Of a DNA stretch of 64,000 nt, positions 53,544 through 60,543 are shown in pieces. The notes below the pieces were generated by a model. The model worked only from the letters and a program-made list of their open reading frames with translations. It was not told the DNA's origin and did not search any database. Source of the stretch: Chryseolinea soli (GTDB lineage Bacteria; Bacteroidota; Bacteroidia; Cytophagales; Cyclobacteriaceae); contig NZ_CP032382.1 of the NCBI RefSeq assembly GCF_003589925.1, positions 5,456,001-5,520,000 of the forward strand, read 5' to 3'. Both the position numbers and the translations under genes were made by a program. The number at the start of each line of letters is the position of its first letter. The first letter of the stretch is position 1.

Positions 53544-55816
53544 GGTGTCAGCCGTTCCATCAGGATTTGTCTATAGGCGGGGTAGGTGCTGGACAATCCT
53601 GTGTTGTAGCCGTTCGTCACCCGTTGGTTGGCGGTCAGGGCCAGGGAATAGATCGTGAAGTATTCGCCCGTCTTGATCCATCCTTCTCCCATCGCGAGCG
53701 GTTGCACTTGCACCGCCACGGGATTTCCCGTACTGTAGTCGTCGCCCGTGCCCTTGTAGCCAGGGCAAGCGTTGTGGACATTCGAGGCGTTGCTTCCTCC
53801 GGGGAAGGTGTGGCTTCCGGTGATCGTGAAATTGCCTTCGATGTTGGCATTGAGGTCCAGTGCCGTTCCGGGGCACCTCGACATGGTGAGGTTGTAGTGG
53901 TCGACAAATCCGTAGGGGTCGTTGGCCCTGAACGAAAACAGCATCGGCGTTTTCAATTGGGCGTCGGTGAGGCGGAACAACCCGCAGCCGGCGTTTACGA
54001 TGGTGGGATCATTCAACACCATGTCCGACAGCTCGAATTCCAGGCCGTTGTTGTGAATGAACAGGGCGATCAGGTCCGTAGCGCCGGGCACGTGATTTCC
54101 GGAAGCATCGTAACCGTCGACCCTGACATAGGTTTTTCCAGGTGTCCGTATGCCAACCACGATGTCATAGAGCGCCGTGTTCAAGCGCATGTAACGGTCC
54201 AGGTTCGAGAATTCCCAGTCAACGCCATCGACAAAGATCTCGCGCTGGATGTTGATGTAGGAGGGAACCGTCCCATTCAGCGTGCCCCCGACGACGGGAT
54301 AGAAAGGTCCCACATCATCGCCGTAGTAGTTGGCAAGATTGCGTTTTGAAAATTTGGGATGCTTATAGTTTTCGGTCACATAGCTCCATCCGATCGTCCC
54401 TGATCTTCTAACGCGAATGGTGTACCATTTAATTTTATTATCAGCAGCGCTCTTGGCTGCGTCATACATGCATCCCTTGATGTCGATCGTGCCGGCCCAT
54501 GCGGCGCACTCAATGCCGAAACCGGCCAGGGGACTGTTCACCGTGATCACGCCGGTGGATTCCAGGAAGTTCCCATATTGATACCGTTGGGTAGCAGCGG
54601 GTGCCGTGGATCCGCTGGCATTCTGATTGCCTCCAATAAAAATGTTACCGAGACTTCCGATCAGGTTGCCATTGAAGCATGCCGACGAAACGTGTACGGT
54701 AGATTCGGGCAAGCACAAATCGATTCTTTTGAGATTGGGGATGTTGTAGTACGGTGCACTTTCGAACCTTACTTGAAAAGGGACATAGTCCACGATCTTC
54801 ACGATCACATCCGGAAACATAACGACATCAACATTTTCACCGGCCGCGATATCGGCGGCATCTTCCAGGCCGGGGAAGGTCATGTCAAATCTGAATCTGA
54901 AAATGTAATTGCCATGCTGGTCTGTGATGGTATCGCCCAAGAGTCTCCGGTTGCCGGTGCCGGTGTAGGCTCCTCCGGCCAGTTCGGCGGACGTGCGGTC
55001 GTATTCCTCGAAGGTGAGCGTGAGGTTTGAGCCCGGTCCCGTGTGACAGGGATAATAGAGCCGTTCGATATCCTTGATCAACGCGATGGTGTCCAGGGCC
55101 GCCGTCGTCGATTCTGATCTTGCCGATGCTTCGCGAATCAATTCAAAGTTTGTGGCAGCAAATTCGGAGCCTCCTTCTTTCGCGGCTTTGGTTTCCTTTT
55201 TCTTTTCGTCTGTAGCGATGCGAGCGTACTTGAGCACCGTCTTCGGTTTCATAGCCTCTCCGGACAAATCAAAAACCAACGGTTTAAAATACGGGGGATC
55301 CGGCGGATTGGGATCGTCGATGAACGGCGGTTTTCTTTCCGCATAATACTGGCTGAGCCATTCGGCGATGCGTGGATTCTTGAGGGCCTTGCGCCACCCG
55401 GTGTAGGTGTCGATCACAAAGGGATTGCGACGGCAGGGATTGAAGATACAACCATCATACAGGCGCACATTGCCATAGATGAGAAATTCATTGATGCTCA
55501 CCGGTGTGGAGCACGTGAGAATGAGATCATCGTAGTCCTGGTCGCCACCGGCGTCGTTCGACTGGATGTCGAATTCATAGTGGCTTCCCACCTGGTGGGG
55601 AAATTTGAGTTGTGTGCCCGATGCTTGCCAGCCGGTGCCGGGATCGTTTTGAATAGAGATGCTCCATTGTGGTCCGGTCACGTTCACCGACGTGCCGGGG
55701 GTGCCGCTGTGGGCGCCGTTGCCTGACGAAGCTCCCAGCACAACGAAACGCTGCGGGAAGGAAGCGTTTTTGGACTTGACCGAAACGGTCCAGTTACCTT
55801 GCATTGAAATGATCAT
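53540..55816 (-). CDS. Large uncharacterised multidomain protein of the overlapping module
   Basis: 758 aa without signal peptide or membrane helix; an in-frame ATG at 55804 is an alternative start. The N-terminal ~105 residues form a separate beta-rich domain ('[20 protein letters not shown]', '[19 protein letters not shown]'). A charged helical section with '[17 protein letters not shown]' spans about 190-250. The C-terminal two thirds are strand-rich, with '[18 protein letters not shown]', '[17 protein letters not shown]', '[18 protein letters not shown]' and several Cys. The carbohydrate- or calcium-binding look of the domains suggests a structural or binding protein. Family not recognised. 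It is the first gene of a tightly overlapping three-gene unit. Confidence 0.8.
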   Translation of the reverse strand: MIISMQGNWTVSVKSKNASFPQRFVVLGASSGNGAHSGTPGTSVNVTGPQWSISIQNDPGTGWQASGTQLKFPHQVGSHYEFDIQSNDAGGDQDYDDLILTCSTPVSINEFLIYGNVRLYDGCIFNPCRRNPFVIDTYTGWRKALKNPRIAEWLSQYYAERKPPFIDDPNPPDPPYFKPLVFDLSGEAMKPKTVLKYARIATDEKKKETKAAKEGGSEFAATNFELIREASARSESTTAALDTIALIKDIERLYYPCHTGPGSNLTLTFEEYDRTSAELAGGAYTGTGNRRLLGDTITDQHGNYIFRFRFDMTFPGLEDAADIAAGENVDVVMFPDVIVKIVDYVPFQVRFESAPYYNIPNLKRIDLCLPESTVHVSSACFNGNLIGSLGNIFIGGNQNASGSTAPAATQRYQYGNFLESTGVITVNSPLAGFGIECAAWAGTIDIKGCMYDAAKSAADNKIKWYTIRVRRSGTIGWSYVTENYKHPKFSKRNLANYYGDDVGPFYPVVGGTLNGTVPSYINIQREIFVDGVDWEFSNLDRYMRLNTALYDIVVGIRTPGKTYVRVDGYDASGNHVPGATDLIALFIHNNGLEFELSDMVLNDPTIVNAGCGLFRLTDAQLKTPMLFSFRANDPYGFVDHYNLTMSRCPGTALDLNANIEGNFTITGSHTFPGGSNASNVHNACPGYKGTGDDYSTGNPVAVQVQPLAMGEGWIKTGEYFTIYSLALTANQRVTNGYNTGLSSTYPAYRQILMERLTP

Positions 55817-56331
55817 AACATGAGAGGGTTAATTGTTGCCTACTCTATTGTGGATTTTCGGCTAACTCCATTTATCAGTTTAACATCAAACGAAATGGCA
55901 CAAAGTGATCCTAACCCGCAGCGCTTCTGGCACCCGGTGATCTTGATTCGAACATCGATCTAAAATGCTCCTGGTGGGCTTGCGGAAAATCGCGTCGAGG
56001 AGCTGAGTAAATTTACGACAGTTGTCAGAGTTTCGTTGACGTTTGCAACGTGTAAAAACGAAGATGTAACAAGATCGATAGCATTAGAAACAATTCGATC
56101 ATCCAACGCTTTCCGTTTCTTCGAGCGTGCTGCGCTGTCATCACGGTTTATCAGGAGAGAAATATTTTTTTTCAAACCATCATTCTTTCGCAGATCATCT
56201 GATGGTATCCCTGAAAATCATGACAGCGTTTATTAAAAAAGTTTGCGTTGACCGGTTTCAATTTTGAAACCGATGAATGATGTTCAAGCGCGCGAACCGA
56301 TTCGGAGGAGTGATGGTGGTAGAAGAAGGAG
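55817..56331. other. AT-rich gap upstream of the three-gene module
   Basis: About 515 bp. It should carry the promoter of the minus-strand module, but no consensus box is clear. A 71-codon minus-strand frame (55960-56175) has no recognisable feature. Confidence 0.4.
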
Positions 56332-56375
56332 AAAAAAATACAGGCAGCCGATAACGATGTTATCGCGCTGCCTGT
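56332..56375 (-). terminator. Rho-independent terminator of the 162-aa gene
   Basis: On the minus strand ACAGGCAGC pairs with GCTGCCTGT (56367-56375 and 56340-56348). Inside is a second perfect stem CGATAAC/GTTATCG (56349-56355 and 56359-56365). Seven T follow (56332-56338). Confidence 0.9.
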
Positions 56376-56417
56376 TCAGCAAATCCGTCAAGGCGGATAC
56401 CGGATAAGCGGAGTGCA

Positions 56418-56906
56418 CTACGCTTGCGGCTCGGGAGTTGGCTCGGGGCCTTTGCCTTGGCCGGCGAATCGCGCCGAGAGGTCGGAGGCGATCACCTTGG
56501 CACCGGCGGCGTTGGCCTTCGAGGCCGTCTTCACCGTAGCATAGTATGCCCGGGCGGCCAGGAAGGCCTCGCTTCCCGACAGCAACATGCTGTCGTCGAT
56601 CTGCGACACCAGTTGTGACAAAGACTGGAGCAGATTGTTCAGCATGCGGGCTGCCTTGAAGTCGGCCTCGAACTCCTCCACCTTTACAAACGGCGGAAGG
56701 AACTCCGGATTGGTTCTGGCATAGTCCGCTGCCTTTTCCGTAAAAGGTAACGAACCATCGCCCATCTTCGTGATCGTCTGCCGCTGTTTGGCGGTGAGAC
56801 TGACCAGCTGGCCCTCAAACAATTTCTTCAATGTTTGCACCGCTGTTTCAGCCTCCTGCCACTGGGCATCGGAAAGCGAAAGGGAAATCAGGTTTTCCAT
56901 CATCAT
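56418..56906 (-). CDS. Uncharacterised helical protein
   Basis: 162 aa, cytoplasmic, predicted all-helical: 'SDAQWQEAETAVQTLKKLFE', 'LTAKQRQTITKMGDGSLPFT', 'MLNNLLQSLSQLVSQIDDSM' and 'AARAYYATVKTASKANA'. The C-terminus is a Gly/Pro/Glu tail ('GKGPEPTPEPQA'). No recognised family. It has its own terminator 43 bp after the stop and an inverted repeat about 110 bp upstream, so it is an independent, perhaps regulated, unit. The first Met could also be one of the next two. Confidence 0.75.
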   Translation of the reverse strand: MMMENLISLSLSDAQWQEAETAVQTLKKLFEGQLVSLTAKQRQTITKMGDGSLPFTEKAADYARTNPEFLPPFVKVEEFEADFKAARMLNNLLQSLSQLVSQIDDSMLLSGSEAFLAARAYYATVKTASKANAAGAKVIASDLSARFAGQGKGPEPTPEPQA

Positions 56907-57017
56907 ACACCTCCTTTCTATGGCTCAATGTTTCCATGCCAACGCCTTAGCCAAAAGTCCAGCCAAAATTAATGTGGGCAAACACTACCAATTTGAGGAT
57001 AGGAGAGAAGACTACCG

Positions 57018-57048
57018 ACGATATTTCGTTGGCACGACGAAATATCGT
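57018..57048. promoter_or_regulatory. 12-bp inverted repeat upstream of the 162-aa gene
   Basis: ACGATATTTCGT (57018-57029) and ACGAAATATCGT (57037-57048) are exact reverse complements with a 7-bp spacer. The position, about 110 bp upstream of the minus-strand start at 56906, fits an operator. Confidence 0.5.
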
Positions 57049-57156
57049 TGGATAGGTTATCGGAAGGATGATGTGTACTGCAAGTTTTTTGCAGTATAAG
57101 AATAGAGCAATCCCCACAGCAGGATGCCACTCACACTTTCACCGCGACCACAGCCC

Positions 57157-57190
57157 GCAACATAGTCTCCCGCCTCGGGGACTATGTTGC
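57157..57190. repeat. 34-nt bulged hairpin at the 3' end of the 104-aa gene
   Basis: On the minus strand: GCAACATAGTC, core CCCGAGGCGGG, bulged A, GACTATGTTGC. It has the same architecture as 45676-45709, with eight of eleven outer base pairs changed and all still paired. It overlaps the TAG stop of the gene at 57182-57496. Confidence 0.78.
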
Positions 57191-57496
57191 CTCCAACCGA
57201 TCCCCCGCATCCAGGTTGGCAACAGAAGGTTTACCTTTCCCTCCATCGATCACACTCTTAAAGAAGTTATCCAAACAATAAAAGTGCGTCGCCATCTCAT
57301 CAAACTCCAACGGCAGGTTGTCGTGTTCATGCATGACATAGGACTGGTAGAACTCCAGCAGCGTGTTGCGCACATCCTGGGCCGGGAAGTTGCAGAGCAA
57401 ATCGTGAAGCTGGTTGAGGGCCGGCAAGCTGAGGGGCGTGTTAGACGGCAGCCGAAACGTTGTGTATTCGATCCGCGATGGGTTGGGAAGACTCAT
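57182..57496 (-). CDS. 104-aa paralogue of the S-M operon small protein
   Basis: 104 aa. The core 'RNTLLEFYQSYVMHEHDNLP' followed by 'FDEMATHFYCLDNFF' aligns without gaps with the protein at 42175-42447 (about 32 of 68 identities). The C-terminal ~20 residues ('GKGKPSVANLDAGDRLEA') are unrelated, and the last codons run into a palindromic hairpin. This suggests the original 3' end was replaced or extended by the repeat (inference). No methyltransferase or S gene is near this copy; a REP-bounded element and an XRE regulator lie upstream. Confidence 0.78.
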   Translation of the reverse strand: MSLPNPSRIEYTTFRLPSNTPLSLPALNQLHDLLCNFPAQDVRNTLLEFYQSYVMHEHDNLPLEFDEMATHFYCLDNFFKSVIDGGKGKPSVANLDAGDRLEAT

Positions 57497-57606
57497 ATTT
57501 CTTTTTTGATTGGTTTAGGTGAAGCCCTCAATCTCGCACCACGCCCAACCCGACACAAATCTGTTTTTAGCCGTTTGCAATCGGATAAAACTCTCTTGTA
57601 TTTCTG
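57497..57606. other. Short spacer before the REP element
   Basis: Start of a 428-bp gene-free stretch (57497-57924) that is largely occupied by the element at 57607-57874 and the promoter at 57890-57919. Nothing else is recognised here. Confidence 0.4.
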
Positions 57607-57874
57607 ATCCGCCAAGGCGGATCTCCGAACAATGGCCCCGGGTGAAACCCGGGGAGAAAAAAGCGATGATAAAGACGTGCCATAGGAAAGTCTTCATCAA
57701 GGCTTCAGGCTGTCTGGCACGCATTTGCGCACGGCATCCGGGCGCTGCGACGCATGCGCCAGGAACGCTCGCATGTCGATGTTCGTGCGCACGTGGCGCA
57801 TAGCCGTTTTTGATGCGTTCCTTTTCCCCGGGTTTCACCCGGGGCCATTGTTCGGGAATCCGCCTAAGGCGGAT
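57607..57874. mobile_element. REP-bounded inverted-repeat element
   Basis: The two ends are near-perfect inverted repeats of about 48 bp. Each consists of a palindrome ATCCGCC-AA-GGCGGAT (57607-57622; right copy 57858-57874 with TAA), an 11-nt CGAACAATGGC block and a second palindrome CCCCGGGTGAAACCCGGGG (57636-57654; right copy 57826-57844). The interior of about 170 bp has no gene. GTGCCATAGGAAAG lies 22 nt inside the left end and a TGGCAC 24 nt further on, as in the 47-kb element. A degenerate ATCCGtC-AA-GGCGGAT also occurs at 56383-56398. Probably a non-autonomous derivative mobilised by a Y1 (RAYT/IS200-like) transposase encoded elsewhere. Confidence 0.55.
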
Positions 57875-57889
57875 TGAATAGCGCAGGTC

Positions 57890-57919
57890 TTGGGTGGATT
57901 CCGAAATAATTTATATTTG
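57890..57919 (+). promoter_or_regulatory. Promoter of the XRE regulator
   Basis: TTG at 57890-57892, 19 bp, then TATATTTG at 57912-57919, a full TAnnTTTG match. Only five bases separate it from the ATG at 57925, so the mRNA would be leaderless or nearly so. Confidence 0.7.
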
Positions 57920-57924
57920 TAACC

Positions 57925-58365
57925 ATGACAACCGACCAAACACCCAAAGCCCACCTGGGCCGCAACGTTCGCCACTTCCGCCTGGAAAATAACCTCAGTC
58001 AAGAAGCGTTTGCCGATCTGCTCGGCGCGCCGTGGTCGCAGAAGAAAGTGTCTCAACTTGAAAACAAAGCTGACATAGAAGCTGACGTGCTGGAAGAAAT
58101 AGCCAGGGTATTGAATGTCTCTTCAGAGGTGATTAAAGAGTATAGTGAGGCGCCGGTGGTGAATAATATTCAGAACAATTATGAGGGGTCGAATAATCAG
58201 GCGACGGTGAGCAATCAGCAAGGGCCTAACTATGGTTGTACTTTCAATCCGTTGGATAAATTGATCGAAGCACATGAGGAGATAAAGAAATTACATGCTG
58301 CGTTGTTGAAAGAGAAAGACGATAAGATTGTGTTGTTGAATAGAATGTTGCAGGAGAAGCGATAA
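57925..58365 (+). CDS. XRE-family transcriptional regulator with C-terminal coiled coil
   Basis: 146 aa. A helix-turn-helix of the Cro/C1 type spans about 10-70 ('NVRHFRLENNLSQEAFADLL', 'WSQKKVSQLENKADIEADVL'). A polar linker 'NNIQNNYEGSNNQATVSNQQ' is followed by a C-terminal helix ('LIEAHEEIKKLHAALLKEKD') likely to dimerise. It has a consensus promoter directly at its start codon, a place where autorepression would be easy. No obvious partner toxin is adjacent. Confidence 0.88.
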   Translation: MTTDQTPKAHLGRNVRHFRLENNLSQEAFADLLGAPWSQKKVSQLENKADIEADVLEEIARVLNVSSEVIKEYSEAPVVNNIQNNYEGSNNQATVSNQQGPNYGCTFNPLDKLIEAHEEIKKLHAALLKEKDDKIVLLNRMLQEKR

Positions 58366-58445
58366 GCTTGTATAATACTCCACACCAAACGCTACCCGCC
58401 TTGAGAAGGTGCCCAATCTTGTCCATCAGATAACTTAGCTTGTTC

Positions 58446-59123
58446 ATGAAGAAGCATTTACTATTTATACTCTGCGTATGGCTCCTCGTTGCGTGTGCGG
58501 CGCAGCAAAAAGAATCCACGAAAAAAGATCGCCCCTCGTTAAAAGAGCGTTTCAAGACGGGTGTCATCAGTCTACGGCAGGCGGGCTTGTTTGAAGACTA
58601 CAAAAGCCTAAGCGACGATTCCCTCACACAACTGCTGTCTTCGATGGCGGCAGAGCAACACCTATGGGAAGTGTTTGAAACCTACGATTCCACTCAAGAC
58701 GGCGACTACATTAACTTGAAAATTGCCCAACTAGATCCCAAAAGAGTTTGGTGGCATGATCTGGAGGCAGACGTGTTAAATGGCAACATGGTCTATGCCA
58801 GCACCGTGAAGGAATTCGTCGAATTATCAGGAGGCTATCTGCGCGCCGAAAAAATCAAAGAGGAGTGGGAGACCGACAACGGGCCCGTCCATATTTCATT
58901 TCAGGATGGCGAGACCCTCCGTGCGTTCCAATTAAGGTCTATTGATGATTGGTATGACGAGGACTTTTTCAGTTACATGGAGAAGTTCATGACTGCCAAC
59001 GGGTCCCCTTATAATTTTTACATCTACGTTGGCACCGGCCAGGATGTATTCCTCATCAGGCTCACTAAAGCAGAGAAGGAAATGGTGGAGCAGAAAATGC
59101 GGTGGAAGCTGGAGAGGTTTTAG
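58446..59123 (+). CDS. Lipoprotein of unknown function
   Basis: 225 aa from the ATG at 58446; a TTG at 58440 is in frame. The lipoprotein signal ends 'CVWLLVAC'. The mature part is mixed alpha/beta ('SMAAEQHLWEVFETYDSTQ', 'KIAQLDPKRVWWHDLEADVL', 'GPVHISFQDGETLRAFQLRS') and ends with 'MVEQKMRWKLERF'. It looks like a globular immunity- or effector-type protein, without a named family. Solitary, 80 bp after the XRE gene. Confidence 0.72.
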   Translation: MKKHLLFILCVWLLVACAAQQKESTKKDRPSLKERFKTGVISLRQAGLFEDYKSLSDDSLTQLLSSMAAEQHLWEVFETYDSTQDGDYINLKIAQLDPKRVWWHDLEADVLNGNMVYASTVKEFVELSGGYLRAEKIKEEWETDNGPVHISFQDGETLRAFQLRSIDDWYDEDFFSYMEKFMTANGSPYNFYIYVGTGQDVFLIRLTKAEKEMVEQKMRWKLERF

Positions 59124-59182
59124 GATACGCAGGTTGTCGACGGCAGGTATAGGTTAAAAAAAACAGAAACATAAAAAATTAA

Positions 59183-59680
59183 ATGAGCGTGAGGGGATTG
59201 AGCGATTTGCTATTTAATGGTCATGTAAATGGCATTCAAGTAGGCGCAAGAATAGAGCCTCACAAGTCGGACAAAGATATAATCCTTTGGCAAGTGCAGG
59301 AGGGCGATATTCCTGCCGTATATGATTTTAGTTTTGAGGGGCTTAAATATGAAATCGCTTCCTTGCAAGGAACCGTTGTGGGTATAACAGTCAAACTTGA
59401 TTTTTATCCGGATGGATATTTCCGAATTCAAAGTGAGAAGAGTGAGCGCACAATCGATTTTGGGGTAAAGACGAATTTTATTGATTTTATTGAATTTTTA
59501 AATGAGTTAGGAGTCAATTGGCGTGTCGATGAGGATGACACTGGAGAGAAGGCTATTGGCGTGCTTCTGGATTCAAAAACAAAAGTGATGTACTCTTTTG
59601 AAAAGGATTTTTTTGGGTTTTATCGAGTGATAAATTTTAATCTAGACCTTTATCAGGAACTCCGAAAGGAGATATTATAA
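59183..59680 (+). CDS. Uncharacterised small protein, AT-rich
   Basis: 165 aa without signal peptide. Beta-rich N-terminal half ('VNGIQVGARIEPHKSDKDII', 'KYEIASLQGTVVGITVKLDF') and a helix 'FIDFIEFLNELGVNW' in the C-terminal half. Length, acidic charge and layout resemble polymorphic-toxin immunity proteins, but no family is recognised. The base composition is clearly more AT-rich than the core genes. A fragment of another gene follows it directly. Confidence 0.68.
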   Translation: MSVRGLSDLLFNGHVNGIQVGARIEPHKSDKDIILWQVQEGDIPAVYDFSFEGLKYEIASLQGTVVGITVKLDFYPDGYFRIQSEKSERTIDFGVKTNFIDFIEFLNELGVNWRVDEDDTGEKAIGVLLDSKTKVMYSFEKDFFGFYRVINFNLDLYQELRKEIL

Positions 59681-59708
59681 CCGGACTATACACATGCTGG
59701 ATTGCTAG

Positions 59709-59798
59709 TGTATTCCTGATTCACAGGAAACCCCAGAGTATCCGATCGATGAAGACTATATCGATTCTTTTACATTAGAGGAATTTAAATTGCAATAG
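59709..59798 (+). pseudogene. C-terminal remnant of a lost gene
   Basis: An open frame of 29 codons after a stop at 59706-59708, with no start codon, encodes 'PEYPIDEDYIDSFTLEEFKL' preceded by 'CIPDSQET' and ends with Q and TAG at 59796-59798. The acidic, well-formed tail looks like a genuine protein C-terminus, as in immunity-type proteins. It suggests a deletion that removed the rest of a gene in this variable zone. Confidence 0.4.
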
Positions 59799-59801
59799 GT
59801 T

Positions 59802-60239
59802 ATGAACGCACGGACAAAGTTGGCACTTACGTTATTTTCGACAATAATCCTCACCAGTTGTGACTATTACAACGACACAAGAGTATGCAATCAAACGGGC
59901 CAGGATATTACCTTGATCATAAGATTTGACACCGATGGTATCAAGAACGGGGGTTTAGAGCCGAGGAAATTCACAAAGACGTTCCATAACTGGCGAGAAA
60001 ATTTAACACCCATCCACTTCGATACTATTAATTTTATTTCGACCTATTTAATAAACCGGGACTCCTGTGGCCAAATTGAAGGGGGACCTAACCGTAGACC
60101 CAATTTCCGGTTCATAAAGGCGATGACCGTTGTCACAAAATCTGACACGATAGAATTGAAGACAAAAGGGGAGATGAGAAAGGCGTTTGGCGCCGATAGG
60201 GAAGAGCCTGAATATTATTTTGATTTGCTGATAAAGTAG
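59802..60239 (+). CDS. Small lipoprotein
   Basis: 145 aa. A lipoprotein signal ends 'STIILTSC' (Cys20). The mature part has 'DTRVCNQTGQDITLIIRFDT', two further Cys, and the C-terminal 'REEPEYYFDLLIK'. The pattern 'NQTGQDITLIIRF' is seen in small periplasmic beta-sandwich lipoproteins of unknown function. It begins 3 bp after the gene remnant stop. Confidence 0.7.
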   Translation: MNARTKLALTLFSTIILTSCDYYNDTRVCNQTGQDITLIIRFDTDGIKNGGLEPRKFTKTFHNWRENLTPIHFDTINFISTYLINRDSCGQIEGGPNRRPNFRFIKAMTVVTKSDTIELKTKGEMRKAFGADREEPEYYFDLLIK

Positions 60240-60543
60240 CAAATCGTTGCAATGCTCGGCATTATCTATTTGGAAAGTAAAATTCTCCAGGTCGGAAAAA
60301 AATAATTTGAGATATTGCTTTACTGAAGTAAAACCATAATTTAGAGAAACGATTCCTTGCCCCACCTGATCCAATCTGATCGCTAGCCCACATGGAATCG
60401 TCAGTTAAAATTTTCTTGATATCACTACTCTTGAAAGCTAGCGTGTCTATCGAAACAGGCATTTGTTATACTGAAATTGATGTCGTACGGATGACTGCTT
60501 TCGCTTTTTGAATTTTACATCTTGTTTAATTAATAGCTAGATC
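60240..60543. other. AT-rich gap before the ROCO gene
   Basis: 304 bp. A minus-strand frame of 66 codons (60262-60462) begins with the protein-like stretch 'MPVSIDTLAFKSSDIKKILT' but soon loses character. It may be another gene fragment; I cannot support it as intact. The plus-strand promoter of the ROCO gene must lie near 60490-60540, with only a poor TACATCTTG match. Confidence 0.4.

Noticed and set aside
55960..56175. 71-codon minus-strand frame 'MKKNISLLINRDDSAARSKK...'
   Set aside because: The start looks plausible, but there is no family signature, promoter or neighbour support, and an overlapping plus-strand frame of similar length exists.
47457..57690. The shared 14-mer GTGCCATAGGAAAG as a stand-alone signal
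   Set aside because: By itself a 14-base match is expected several times by chance in 64 kb; it is only cited together with the matching order of palindromes around it.
60262..60462. 66-codon minus-strand frame
   Set aside because: The first 35 residues look protein-like, but the rest does not; at most a gene fragment.
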